Shown here in pieces: positions 44,335 through 54,600 of a stretch of DNA of 64,000 nt; the first letter of the stretch is position 1; each line of letters opens with the position of its first letter. This DNA comes from Rhizobium sp. Leaf453. Its GTDB lineage: Bacteria; Pseudomonadota; Alphaproteobacteria; Rhizobiales; Rhizobiaceae. The DNA lies in assembly GCF_001425605.1 (NCBI RefSeq), contig NZ_LMRG01000010.1, forward strand, positions 1 through 64,000. The letters run 5' to 3'. The position numbers and the translations under genes are program-made. The notes under the pieces are model-generated. The model did no database searches. It had not been told where the DNA came from and was given only the letters and a program-made list of their open reading frames with translations.

Positions 44335-45831
44335 ATGAACGCCGTATTCGCACGCCCCACCTGTCATGAGGCGCTGGAGCGCCTGAAGGACAAGCATCTG
44401 CTGAAATCGCTGGCCTATGTAGGCGGCCGCTGGATTGCCAATGAGGCGAACCGCACGCTTGAAGTGCGCGATCCCGCCTCCGCCGCACCGCTCGCCTGGG
44501 TATCCGCCCTGGATGCGGACGAGACCACCGCGGCCATCGGCGCGGCAGCGTCCGCGTTCCCGAAATGGCGGGCGCTGCTGCCGCAGGACCGTGCGAAAAT
44601 TCTCCGCCGCTGGTACGAGTTGATGCTCGCCGCCAAGGACGACCTGGCGCTGATCATGACGCTGGAACAGGGAAAGCCACTGACGGAATCCGAAGGCGAA
44701 ATCGACTACGCCGCCTCCTTCGTCGAATGGTATGCCGAGGAAGGCAAGCGGCTGAATGCCGAGAGCGTCACCAGCCACCTGACGGGCGCCGAGATGATCG
44801 TGCGCCGCGAGGCGCTCGGTGTCGTCGGCATCGTCACGCCCTGGAACTTCCCCTGCGCGATGATTACCCGCAAGGCGGCTGCGGCGCTGGCGGCAGGCTG
44901 CACGGTCGTCGTCCACCCCTCGTCGGAAACACCGCTGTCGGCGTTGGCATTGGCCGAGCTTGGCGAACGGGCCGGGATACCGCGCGGCGTGTTCAATGTC
45001 ATCACAGGCGACGCCGCCACCATTGTTGGCCGCATGAGCAGCGACGCGCGTTTGCGCGCGTTGAGTTTCACCGGTTCGACGGAGATCGGCAGGCTGATTA
45101 CCGCTCAATGCGCACCGACCATGAAGCGGCTGGTCATGGAACTCGGCGGCCATGCACCGCTGATCGTCTTTGCCGATGCCGATATCGACAAGGCGGTTGA
45201 TATTGCCCTTGATGCCAAGTTCGCAACGTCGGGGCAGGATTGCCTTGCCGCCAATCGCATCTATGTCGAGCGTCCGGTCCTTGCTGCCTTCAACGCTGCC
45301 TTCAAGGCTCGCGTCGAGACGCTGAAGGTCGGTGCGGGGCTGGAGGCGGGTGCGCAGATCGGCCCGCTGATGCATGCGCGCGCAGTGGCCAAGGTGGAAG
45401 AGCACGTAGCCGATGCCCTTGCCCGCGGCGCAACCCTCCTGACCGGCGGTACGCGGCACAAGGCCGGTCCACTGTTCTACACGCCGACGCTTCTCGCCGA
45501 CGTGCCCGCAGAGGCGCGCATCATGCATGAGGAAACCTTCGGGCCGGTCGCCGCCATCACCGCTTTCGACACAGAGGCAGAGGTCATCGCGCGCGCCAAC
45601 GATACCGAGTATGGCCTGGTCGCCTATGTCGTCACGGAAAACGGCGCGCGTCAGATGCGGCTCGGCCGTGTGCTCGAATACGGCATGGTGGCGATAAACC
45701 GGGTGAAAATCACCGGCAGCCCGATTCCCTTCGGTGGGTGGAAACAATCCGGCATTGGCCGCGAAGGTTCCCGTCATGGCCTCGAGGCCTTCACCGAACT
45801 CAAATATCTCTGCATCGACACGGCCGCCTGA
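44335..45831 (+). CDS. succinate-semialdehyde-type dehydrogenase
   Basis: A 498-residue NAD(P)-dependent aldehyde dehydrogenase with catalytic N171 (TPWNFP), E269 (MELGGHAPL) and C303 (GQDCLAANR). The GQDCLAANR and EYGMVAINRVKITGSPIPFG segments are typical of the GabD group. The ATG at 44335 has GAGGAG upstream and is preferred over an earlier one at 44287. The aminotransferase gene follows 40 bases downstream. The pair suggests conversion of an omega-amino compound to a semialdehyde and on to a dicarboxylate. Confidence 0.87.
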   Translation: MNAVFARPTCHEALERLKDKHLLKSLAYVGGRWIANEANRTLEVRDPASAAPLAWVSALDADETTAAIGAAASAFPKWRALLPQDRAKILRRWYELMLAAKDDLALIMTLEQGKPLTESEGEIDYAASFVEWYAEEGKRLNAESVTSHLTGAEMIVRREALGVVGIVTPWNFPCAMITRKAAAALAAGCTVVVHPSSETPLSALALAELGERAGIPRGVFNVITGDAATIVGRMSSDARLRALSFTGSTEIGRLITAQCAPTMKRLVMELGGHAPLIVFADADIDKAVDIALDAKFATSGQDCLAANRIYVERPVLAAFNAAFKARVETLKVGAGLEAGAQIGPLMHARAVAKVEEHVADALARGATLLTGGTRHKAGPLFYTPTLLADVPAEARIMHEETFGPVAAITAFDTEAEVIARANDTEYGLVAYVVTENGARQMRLGRVLEYGMVAINRVKITGSPIPFGGWKQSGIGREGSRHGLEAFTELKYLCIDTAA

Positions 45832-45871
45832 GGCTCGTAGACGCTTTCCCGAACCCCAAGAGGAAGACATC

Positions 45872-47248
45872 ATGTCCGAACACAGCAACGAAATGAACGC
45901 CTGGGACCGCGACCATTTATTTCACCCGTCAACCCATATGGGCATGCATGCGCGCGGTGAAACACCGACGCGCATCATTGCCAGTGGTGAAGGCGTGCGC
46001 ATCACCGATACCAAGGGCCGCACCAGTCTCGACGCTTTCGCCGGGCTCTACTGCGTCAATGTCGGCTATGGGCGCCGGAAGATTTCCGATGCGATCGCGG
46101 AGCAGGCGAAGAATCTCGCCTATTATCATGCCTATGTCGGCCACGGCACCGAAGCCTCGATCACGCTGTCCAAGATGATCATAGACCGCGCGCCGAAGGG
46201 CATGTCGAGGGTCTATTTCGGTCTCTCCGGTTCGGACGCCAACGAGACCAACATCAAGCTGATCTGGTACTACAACAACATCCTCGGCCGCCCGGAAAAG
46301 AAGAAGATCATCTCGCGCTGGCGTGGCTACCACGGCTCCGGCGTCATGACCGGCTCGCTGACCGGGCTTGAACTCTTCCACAACCTGTTCGACCTGCCGC
46401 GCGCGCCGATCCTGCACACGGAAGCCCCTTATTATTTCCGCCGCCTGGATCGTTCGATGAGCGAGGAACGGTTCTCGCAGCATTGCGCCGAAAAGCTGGA
46501 GGAGATGATCCTGGCAGAAGGGCCGGACACGATAGCCGCTTTCATCGGCGAGCCGATCCTCGGCACCGGCGGCATCGTGCCGCCAACGGCCGGCTACTGG
46601 CAGAAGATCCAGGCGGTGCTGGAGAAATACGATATCCTCCTGGTCGCCGACGAAGTCGTCACGGGTTTTGGCCGTCTGGGCTCAATGTTCGGTTCCGATC
46701 ACTACGGCATGAGGCCAGACCTCATCACCATCGCCAAGGGCCTGACCTCGGCCTACGCACCGCTGTCCGGTTCGATAGTCTCCGACAGGATGTGGCAGGT
46801 ACTGGTCGAGGGGTCCGACACGATGGGCGTCATTGGCCATGGCTGGACCTATTCCGCCCACCCGATCTGCGCTGCCGCCGGTATCGCCAACCTCGAACTG
46901 GTCGATGAACTCGGCCTTGTCGACAATGCCGATTCCACCGGCGCCTATTTCAGAGCCGAACTGGCGAAGGCCGTCGCTGGCCACAAAAACGTCGGAGACG
47001 TGCGCGGCGACGGGTTGATGGCAGCAGTCGAATTCATCGAGGACAAGGATGACCGCAAATTCTTCGATGCGTCAAAGAAGATCGGCCCGCAGGTCTCGTC
47101 CGCGCTGCTCGAGCGCGGCGTTATCGGCCGTGCGATGCCGCAGGGCGATATCCTCGGCTTTGCCCCGCCGCTCTGCCTGACCCGCGCCGAAGCCGACATT
47201 GTCGTCAAGGCGGCTACCGGCGCTATCGAGTCGGTATTCGGCCGCTAA
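45872..47248 (+). CDS. class III PLP-dependent aminotransferase
   Basis: A 458-residue omega-aminotransferase of the beta-alanine/GABA:pyruvate type. The PLP lysine is K289 in TIAKGLTSAYAPL and D260 in LLVADEVVTGFGR contacts the cofactor; the start SEHSNEMNAWDRDHLFHP is typical of this rhizobial subgroup. The ATG at 45872 follows AGAGGAAG. It works in the cytoplasm, feeding the semialdehyde dehydrogenase encoded before it. Confidence 0.87.
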   Translation: MSEHSNEMNAWDRDHLFHPSTHMGMHARGETPTRIIASGEGVRITDTKGRTSLDAFAGLYCVNVGYGRRKISDAIAEQAKNLAYYHAYVGHGTEASITLSKMIIDRAPKGMSRVYFGLSGSDANETNIKLIWYYNNILGRPEKKKIISRWRGYHGSGVMTGSLTGLELFHNLFDLPRAPILHTEAPYYFRRLDRSMSEERFSQHCAEKLEEMILAEGPDTIAAFIGEPILGTGGIVPPTAGYWQKIQAVLEKYDILLVADEVVTGFGRLGSMFGSDHYGMRPDLITIAKGLTSAYAPLSGSIVSDRMWQVLVEGSDTMGVIGHGWTYSAHPICAAAGIANLELVDELGLVDNADSTGAYFRAELAKAVAGHKNVGDVRGDGLMAAVEFIEDKDDRKFFDASKKIGPQVSSALLERGVIGRAMPQGDILGFAPPLCLTRAEADIVVKAATGAIESVFGR

Positions 47249-47455
47249 GCGCCGGGCTCAGCTTGAAACGAAACGACACTGGCGGCCGTGCGACATTAAT
47301 CATACGGCCGCCTTGAAGGGAATCGAACGGTGGTCACCTCGGCCGTCAAGCGACGCGGAAGGGAATCAAGTAGTTGCCCGAGTCCGGCATATCGGCATCT
47401 AGCCTTCGGTACGCTAATCGCATACCATGGATGTGGCGATAAGAAGGCTTATACG

Positions 47456-47734
47456 ATGACGACGGTTGAGAAGATTACCATTGCATTGACACCTGAGATG
47501 GCGAGATTTGTGCGAAACGCGGTCGATGCTGGCGAATATGCGTCAACTAGCGAAGTCATCCGCGACGCCCTGCGTGAGTGGAAGGAAAGACGGGATTTGC
47601 TTGGCTATACAGTTGAGGATCTGCGAGCGCTTGTTCATGAGGGCATCGACAGCGGTCCGAGTCAGCGTTCGACGATGGCCGAGGTGAAAGCTGCCGCGCG
47701 CCATCGCTTTGAGTCTTCACAACGCGAAAGCTAA
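47456..47734 (+). CDS. parD: ParD-type antitoxin
   Basis: A 92-residue ribbon-helix-helix antitoxin with the strand EKITIALTPEMARFVRNAVD and the helix segment YASTSEVIRDALREWKERRD, as in type II ParD/CC2985 proteins. The acidic to helical C-terminal tail should bind the toxin. The ATG at 47456 is chosen because the family match begins there. The toxin gene starts 2 bases after its stop. The 200 bases before it hold no gene that I can see. Confidence 0.87.
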   Translation: MTTVEKITIALTPEMARFVRNAVDAGEYASTSEVIRDALREWKERRDLLGYTVEDLRALVHEGIDSGPSQRSTMAEVKAAARHRFESSQRES

Positions 47735-47736
47735 CT

Positions 47737-48030
47737 GTGCTTTCTATTGTCCGCACTGATCGTGCCGATGAGGACCTGATCGAAATCTGGTCCTACATTG
47801 CCATTGAAAACGTAGTCGCAGCTGATCGAGTTCTCGATGCGATTGAGGCGCGCTGGCAGCATCTCGCACGACACCCTTACTCGGGAGTGGCGCGCGACGA
47901 CATTTCACCGGGTATTCGGCATCTGGTCTCAGGCGAGTATCTAACTCTTTATCGGCTCACCGGCGGCGCAGTCGAAATCATCCGCGTGCTGCACGGACGC
48001 CGGAAGATTTCCTCCCAAGTCGTTTTTTAA
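47737..48030 (+). CDS. parE: ParE-type toxin
   Basis: A 97-residue RelE/ParE-superfamily toxin starting with GTG. The pattern ADEDLIEIWSYIAIENVVAA, RHPYSGVARDDISPGIRHLV and the final VEIIRVLHGRRK is characteristic. It is distinct from the ParE at 10849-11142, as the two share only the family pattern. The gene appears intact and lies directly after its antitoxin. Confidence 0.87.
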   Translation: MLSIVRTDRADEDLIEIWSYIAIENVVAADRVLDAIEARWQHLARHPYSGVARDDISPGIRHLVSGEYLTLYRLTGGAVEIIRVLHGRRKISSQVVF

Positions 48031-48083
48031 GGGGCGCGTGTCAGCGTGGCTACAGAAAAGAAACCACCATCGACATCGCACGC

Positions 48084-48108
48084 GTGGGATAACGCCTATT
48101 TATGGAAC
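48084..48108 (+). repeat. 25-bp direct repeat, copy 2
   Basis: It matches 11481-11505 at 24 of 25 positions, in the same orientation, and lies 54 bases after the ParE gene. It abuts IS21 debris. On the minus strand both copies read SINRR then a variable residue and PT, so they may derive from the same mobile element gene or end. Confidence 0.5.
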
Positions 48109-48116
48109 ATTCGAAT

Positions 48117-48234
48117 AACTCGATGTAGCGTTTCTTGCCTGTTCCCGTGCGGCCGACGAGAACGACATTGCGCTGGTCGGCGACGAAGATGCCTGTGGCC
48201 AGTCGCACCAGGGATCCATGACGGGTGTGTCGCA
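48117..48234 (-). mobile_element. istB: IstB (IS21-family) ATPase fragment
   Basis: The minus strand encodes LVRLATGIFVADQRNVVLVG followed by RTGTGK, the Walker A region of IS21-family IstB. The match ends within the P-loop and the rest of the ATPase is missing. Homology to an IS630 transposase begins on the other strand at once (48237), so this is a junction between two mobile element remnants. Confidence 0.65.
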
Positions 48235-48236
48235 TG

Positions 48237-48668
48237 GTCATTGGAAGATCACGACGTGCACTGTCGGCCTTCGACTTGGCGGCATGGCAGCCCCCATGGT
48301 GCGTGCTGGACCGCCCGATGTACGGCGACACCTTCCTTGCCTATGTCAGCCAGGCTCTCGTTCCCGAACTGACGCCTGGCGATATCGTCATCATGGACAA
48401 TCTTCCCGCCCACAAGGTCGCAGGCGTTCGCGACGCAATCGAGGCAGCAGGAGCAGGCCTGATCTACCTGCCGCCTTATTCGCCCGACTTCAACCCGATC
48501 GAAGTGGCATTCTCCAACCTGAATGCCTTGCTTCGGGCCGCAGCCGCCAGAACCATCCCAGACTTGTCGCAGGCTATCGCCGACGCCATCAAGCAGTTCA
48601 AACCTGACGAGTGCCGGAATTACTTCTAGGCTGCCGGATATGATGCTTTCTGATGGGAAATTGCTCTT
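48237..48668 (+). mobile_element. IS630-family transposase C-terminal fragment
   Basis: The plus strand encodes the end of an IS630 DDE transposase: [13 protein letters not shown], then after a frameshift near 48300 [31 protein letters not shown] and [14 protein letters not shown]. The first catalytic Asp and the DNA-binding half are missing, and an in-frame stop follows ECRNYF. A probable right-end sequence (GGGAAATTGCTC) lies near 48656-48667. It is not the same element as the one at 1501-2547. Confidence 0.7.
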
Positions 48669-48783
48669 GCATAGCTATTCTCTGATCTATAGGAATTTTG
48701 TTTCAGACCGTTTGTGATGCCTAAAGAAGGTGGCGCGCCTTGAGACTCTTTGGAAGCGCTCTGGTTGCAGTATGCATTTAACA

Positions 48784-49764
48784 TCAATTCAGTCGGGACA
48801 CCTGCTTGCCGCCCCGCCTTTTGAAAAAAAAGATGCTGTTGAGCAGACGTCTGGCAAAGAGTTTTCTTCCTACATGAATCCTGAATTTGGAGAGAAACAG
48901 ACGGGTATCAAACGGTACAGCCGAAAAATCCGCGATAAATCGCTTGTCTGCTGGCAAGTGCAACATTGAGCTGTTGAAATGGTAGGACAATGGCATCTGA
49001 TAGAACATCGTTCTGGCGGAGAACCATCGGCTGATCCAGCGATACGGCTCGGCGCCGATATCCGTTACCTTCATGCTTTTCTCATTGGCCAGCAAGTTGA
49101 CCGCGGCGGAAACTATCATCTCGTCCCCGACGTGATGCAGTGTCGATATTGCTGCCCTATAGTTCGGCCAGAGCAGTTCGATACGTTCCGACAGCGTGCG
49201 GAAGGCAGCGCTTGATCCGGCAACGAACTCTCCTCCGTACCATCGAATGGTATCGACGCCGGCACCAGCGACACGCTCCATATCGGCTTTAACCAAATCG
49301 TTCCCGTATTCTTCCAACACCGTTGGCGTGATATCATAAAGGAAAAGCCTGTCTTCGTTCCACAAGTCGAAATCGATTTCGGGCGCCTCGAGCATGACGA
49401 CGTCGTTATCGACGAGCCCTACGCGGTTTCCGAAGTTTCCCGTCCCGAGTTGACGAAAGACGTCCAGCTTGAAATGTGCCGCATAGAATGGAATTCCACG
49501 GGGCACATCCCGGTCGAAAACCATCCCGACCGCGATTAGGGGCCGACCAAGTTTTGCAAGTTGTTCGTTTACGTAGGCGGGTTCGTTTGTGAGAATTTCC
49601 AGCTGAACTCCCTGCCCGGTGCAGCTTTGTGAAAAATTGGAGGCGCACCGTATGTAAACGTCCTTGAACGCGAGCTTCCCGGCCCCGATACTTGCGTTCC
49701 ATATCTCGGTATCGTCGATGTAGAGAAGTGTGAAGAGCCTCAGACCGTCATGTTGCGCGTTCAC
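48784..49764 (-). CDS. putative glycosyltransferase
   Basis: A 326-residue soluble protein from a GTG at 49764 (AGGGAG upstream). It has a GT-A-like order: an N-terminal Rossmann-like half, a DxD-type motif in GLVDNDVVML near residue 125, and an acceptor-like GGEFVAGSS further on. The exact family is not recognised. The setting at the edge of a polysaccharide locus, next to a Wzy-like polymerase on the same strand, supports a sugar transferase, but an unknown function remains possible. Confidence 0.5.
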   Translation of the reverse strand: MNAQHDGLRLFTLLYIDDTEIWNASIGAGKLAFKDVYIRCASNFSQSCTGQGVQLEILTNEPAYVNEQLAKLGRPLIAVGMVFDRDVPRGIPFYAAHFKLDVFRQLGTGNFGNRVGLVDNDVVMLEAPEIDFDLWNEDRLFLYDITPTVLEEYGNDLVKADMERVAGAGVDTIRWYGGEFVAGSSAAFRTLSERIELLWPNYRAAISTLHHVGDEMIVSAAVNLLANEKSMKVTDIGAEPYRWISRWFSARTMFYQMPLSYHFNSSMLHLPADKRFIADFSAVPFDTRLFLSKFRIHVGRKLFARRLLNSIFFFKRRGGKQVSRLN

Positions 49765-49963
49765 CGATATCGCTCCCTTGAAAGGCCAAGTGCGAAGAAG
49801 ATGTCTTTGTGCCAGGCAGGTTGCCGGTTTGGAGCATTTCTTCAATGCATCTGAAGTGCTGTATCAGACAGAATTTCGATCAGGATGGTAGCTGCGGCAT
49901 CGACAGGAACATGAGCCTACGGCGAATGCTTTCGGGGGCGACCGCGTCAAAGCCCCATCCGCC

Positions 49964-51235
49964 CTACTCGGGCACCGGCAGTTTCCGCGCATGGATCGAG
50001 TGACGCAGCGGCGTTCTCGACGTCAGCGCAAACATCATGATGGGAACTGCAAACAGGAGCATATGCACCCAGACCATCAACACCCAATCGGTCTTGTGGG
50101 ATATGGCGTGCATGGCCGGTACGACAGACATAACGTAAACGAACTGCGCAGCGAACGCACCCGCCTCGGCCGACGCGAAGATGCGGCGCATGATGTAGGC
50201 GAGGCCGAAAAACTTAACCGCTCCAAAATACCAGAACGATTGAAAGGCATCGGCGAGCCCCGTCTCCGTTGTGCCGAGAACGGGATCGTAATCCCTCGCA
50301 AGGGCGGGCTGGGAAATCATCAGGCTGGACTTCACGTCAACGCCGACGAGTTGTGCCGGTATGAACGAGAACACCAAATTATTCCAGTGGGACAGACCGT
50401 AGTCGAACTCCATTTTTTCGTCGGCATAACGCACCCTCTGGATCGCGTTTCTCATTTCGTTGCCACCACTCGACCAGACTTTCGCGGTGTTCTCCAGCAG
50501 GTCAATTTCGGCGATGTCCTGCCAAGCCGAGCCGGTGTTATTCTTCGAAATGGCTCGATAGTCGCCGACGCTGTTCATGAGCAAAGTGCCGACAACTAGG
50601 CCACCGAGGGCGAGCCAACGGGGGATCGCCCGGCGCTTGTAAAACCACAGCGCGAGCGCGCAGATCATGAGCAACTCGGTCGTGTCTGCACGGCTGCCGC
50701 TACGCACGATGCGATCGACAATGAAAGCAAGATCGAACGCCATGATGCCGAGCGCGCCGGCAGAGAAGCAGCGCGCCAGGCACAGGACGGAGATGGCAAA
50801 ACCGTAGACCAGCAAACGCGAGAAAAACACGTAGATCACCGGCACGCCTGTCATCTGGACCGCGATGGTGACTTCGCCGGGCAGGCGGCTCAGAGCATAA
50901 TAGAAATATGCACCCAGGACAGACAAGACGGCAGCGCCGATCAGCAGCCGCGGTTCGCTGAATGTCATTCGAAAGAAGTAAAGCGGCTCCCCGTTTCTGG
51001 TCCACCCGAACCAGCACATCAAAAGGCATAAAATCAAGAACCCGACGGCCTTGATGAACGCTGCCTCCGGCACAAAGGGATCATGCGCCAAACCTGGAAC
51101 CTGAACGATGATGAATGCAAAGCTGACGGCGCCGACGTGAAAGGGGAACTCGAAGACCCGCCTTCTGCTCATCATCCCCCACGCCACCAGACTGAAAACG
51201 ACAAGGAACAGCATCGCTGTCAGGAAATCATTCAT
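49964..51235 (-). CDS. Wzy-like polysaccharide polymerase, O-antigen ligase type
   Basis: A 423-residue integral membrane protein with about ten to twelve hydrophobic segments and one large hydrophilic loop (about 240-320, containing WSSGGNEMRNAIQRVRYADE). This topology is that of Wzy polymerases and O-antigen ligases, which are poorly conserved in sequence. The ATG at 51235 is chosen because the 82 residues before it in frame are Arg/Pro/Ser-rich and look non-coding. It would join repeat units on the periplasmic side of the membrane. Confidence 0.65.
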   Translation of the reverse strand: MNDFLTAMLFLVVFSLVAWGMMSRRRVFEFPFHVGAVSFAFIIVQVPGLAHDPFVPEAAFIKAVGFLILCLLMCWFGWTRNGEPLYFFRMTFSEPRLLIGAAVLSVLGAYFYYALSRLPGEVTIAVQMTGVPVIYVFFSRLLVYGFAISVLCLARCFSAGALGIMAFDLAFIVDRIVRSGSRADTTELLMICALALWFYKRRAIPRWLALGGLVVGTLLMNSVGDYRAISKNNTGSAWQDIAEIDLLENTAKVWSSGGNEMRNAIQRVRYADEKMEFDYGLSHWNNLVFSFIPAQLVGVDVKSSLMISQPALARDYDPVLGTTETGLADAFQSFWYFGAVKFFGLAYIMRRIFASAEAGAFAAQFVYVMSVVPAMHAISHKTDWVLMVWVHMLLFAVPIMMFALTSRTPLRHSIHARKLPVPE

Positions 51236-51694
51236 CGCAAGCAACTCCGCGCGCGAGGGAGAAAAGGCTTTCGTACGGCTGCCATCACGGCGACGCGGCT
51301 GGGCGCCGTCGTTTTCATCGCGCCATACGGTGCAATCGCAACGAGAGGGCACCAACACAGATGGCCCCGCTGCCTTGACGCAAGGCTCCGGACAGGCTCG
51401 GCAAAAAGGCGACAAGGCTGAGACCACTGCCGCTATACCGTCAACCGCGCCACGCAGATGGCGTGGCCTCGGCGCCAGCACCTTGCGCGACGTTTAATTC
51501 AAATCATCAGCGACATTAAATCTGTCAGTGGAGTTCGAGCCAGGCCGCGCCGATGCTCGGAAAAGCCCCGCCGCGCGTCCTGGCCCTTGATATCAGGCCC
51601 GCTCGCAGCAACGTAGGTATCTCTCGGGCATTGCGTTGCCAAGCTGGCCAAAAGAGGTAGATCAGCGGCGATGGCGAAATGCGGAACCACAAAT
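51236..51694. other. intergenic between polymerase and sensor genes
   Basis: About 460 bases with no gene that I trust. It lies upstream of the polymerase gene and downstream of the large sensor gene, so it should hold the polymerase promoter. A 71-codon minus-strand frame at 51499-51714 overlaps the sensor's stop and has no family resemblance. Confidence 0.35.
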
Positions 51695-54600
51695 TTAGTT
51701 GCCCATAGCGGCAACTAGGCGCGCAAGCGCCGCCAGAGAATTGGAATTCGTCTTTCTCATGATTGCTGCCCGATGGTTTTCGACCGTGCGCTGGCTTATG
51801 CCGAGTTCGGACGCAATGACCTTGTTCGAGCGACCGGAGACAACCATTTCCATGATCTGTCGTTGCCTTGATGTCAAAGCCTCGATTGTGATACGCGCCA
51901 CGTCCCCCGCTGCGGTGGATTTGCGCGCGCGTCGAAACTGACTGACTGCGGCTGTTACACTTGCGAGCAATTGCGCCAGGCCGACTGGTTTTTCCATGAA
52001 ATCGGAAGCGCCAGCCTTCATCGCCTGAACGGCGATCTCGACATCGCTATGTCCGGTAATCATAACGGTCGGGATCTGGAGGCCGGCGTCTTCCATCACG
52101 GTAAGGAGATCGAGCCCTTTCATCCCCGGCAGATAAGCGTCGATCAGGAGACAGGCATCCTGATTGGGCGTGTAGTCCGCGAGAAACGCTTCACAACTGC
52201 TATAGTCCCACACGATCCACCCTTCTCCTTCGAAGAAGGTTCGAAGGTTGCCGCGGATTTCATCATCATCGTCAACGAGATAAAGCGTGCACTCGCCGTC
52301 TGCGGCCGCCTTCCGAATATTGCTGCCGTGCGTGCCTTCAGGCGAATGCTGCGAAAGGATTTCTTGAATAGCGCGATTGAGATCGCTTGTCCGCACAGGC
52401 TTGAACAGTATCTGAAGCTTATGGTCCGAAATTGTACGCAGCGTATCGGTCGATATATCGCCTGTCAGGATGATTGCCGGGATGTCCCGCGCCAGCATCT
52501 CGCGGATCGCGACGACTGCCTGTAATCCGGTCAACCGGTGGGCGAGATTGAAATCCGCAATTATCACATCAGGCATCGTCTCAGTCGAAAGGATCGAGAG
52601 CGCTTCTTCCGCATGCGACGCGGTCCACACCTGGTGCCCCTCCTGTAGAAGGGCGACGCGCAGCAGGTCACGGACATCGTTGTCGTCTTCAATGATCAAG
52701 ACCACTGCTTTGGCGGCGCTCCCCTTTGCAGCTTCGCGGCTGGGCAGTGGCAGGACAGTTGTGGGTCCGGCGTATGCCAAAGGGATTTCGACCGAGAAGA
52801 GTGAGCCCGCCCCGATCTTGGAACGAACCTCGATCCGGTGTTCTAACAAGTCACCCAGCCGTTTGACGATAGAGAGCCCCAGTCCCAGACCATGTTGGTG
52901 GACACCGTCGGCAGGCACGACCTGGTTATACTCGTCGAATATCGTTGCAAGCGCACGCGGCGATATGCCGATCCCGGTATCCCGTATCTGGACGAAGACA
53001 CGATCGCCAGCGCGTCTGCAACCGACAAGGATACGTCCCATCCGCGTGTATTTCAGCGAATTTGAAACAAGGTTGCGAAGCATCTGCTCCAGAAGGCGGG
53101 GATCAGTGTGCACGATAAAGCTGGATGGCACGACACGGAGACGCACCGCCTGCACCTCGCTGCTGACCGAGAACTCCTCCCCAAGACGCTTGAGCAGGCC
53201 GCCGATCGGAAAACTCTCCTTGTGTGGTTTGACGACGCCGGCCTCGATCTGGTTGATGCCCAGCATCGTGCTCAGCGTTCCAGACATGGAAGCGATCGTG
53301 CTCCCCAGTTTTTCAACCAGGCGTTTGCGTCCATCGCCTTCCTTTGAAGTCTCAAGAAGACCCTGAATGAGTTTCAACGTCTGCAGCGGCTGGCGAAGAT
53401 CATGGCTCGCCGCGGCTAGGAATCGCGATTTCGATAGATTGGCAGCATCCGCGTCGCGCCTTGCAGCCATCAATGCATCGGCCGCCAGCCGCTGGTGGGT
53501 GCTTTCGACAAAGAGGATCACAACACCGTCGGCACCACCCTCCAGCGTGCGGTACTGCATCACACGGCGGATATACCATTCACCACCATGGGCGAGGACC
53601 TCACGCTCGGCGGTATCTCCGGTTTGCAACACCCGGGCTATGTCCTGGAACAAATCCGCATCATCCATCTTGGGACTTAAATCGGCAAGCGGTCTGCCGA
53701 TGTCGCTGCCCAGGATGCTGAAGACGGACCTGATTGCAGGCGTGAAAAAACGGATATTCAACGCGTTGTCCAGAAACAGCGTCGCCACATCTGCGATGTA
53801 GAGCACGTTTTCAAGATCGTTTGCGGTCGCGTTCTGGCGCTCCAGTGTTTCCTGCAGTTGGCCGTTCAGAACGGTCAACTCTTCGTTCAGCGACTGCAAT
53901 TCCTCCTTGGACGTTACCAGTTCCTCGTTGGCAGACTGAAATTCTTCGTTGAGCGACAGGGCTTCCTCATACATGGCCCGCTGCTCCTCTCCGGCAATCT
54001 CCAAGTCGCGAATCGCGCTGTTCAACTCGCCGCGCACTTCATCCAGTTCTCGTTGGAGCTCGCCCACGCGCGAAACGTCGGCGGGCGTGACAGTCTTGTC
54101 ACTGCCACTTTTCTGCCTGCGGACATCGATGAAGCAAACAAGGACAAACTCCTCTCCGCCATAGTCGACATGTTCGACGTGCATGTCGAAACGAAGGAGA
54201 CCTGTCGCGTCACTGACCCGTCCGCCACGCGCAACGACGCGCTTTTTTTCGCGATGCGCCTGCCGGATTGCCGAACGCAAATCATTGTGCAAAACGCGCG
54301 GCAGCATCGAAAATACGTCATGGCTCGGTATCCCCGCCGAAACCTGCATGTAACGGCCGACCGGCCCCAGCGAATAGATGCTCTCGTTCCGGCTGTTGAT
54401 GAGAATTGCAGCCGGCGAATGATTTGCGAGCACTATCCGTCGGCACAGGTCGCCCAATGCAGCCTGCCGGCTGTATAAGTGGCTCTGGGTGTTCGGAGCC
54501 AGAGAACGCAGAAATGGTCCCGACCCGAGCGCAAAATTCACCTCACTGCGCCGACGTGGGCTTGTGCGCCGATAAATTCGCTCTCCTTTCAGAAGCGGAT

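Noticed and set aside
44209-45888. A 559-codon open frame on the minus strand
   Set aside because: It lies exactly opposite a well-supported aldehyde dehydrogenase and has the Arg/Gly/Gln-rich composition of an antisense frame in GC-rich DNA. No family pattern is visible.
51499-51714. Small minus-strand gene after the large sensor
   Set aside because: It overlaps the sensor's stop codon, has no ribosome binding site that I can identify and no family resemblance.
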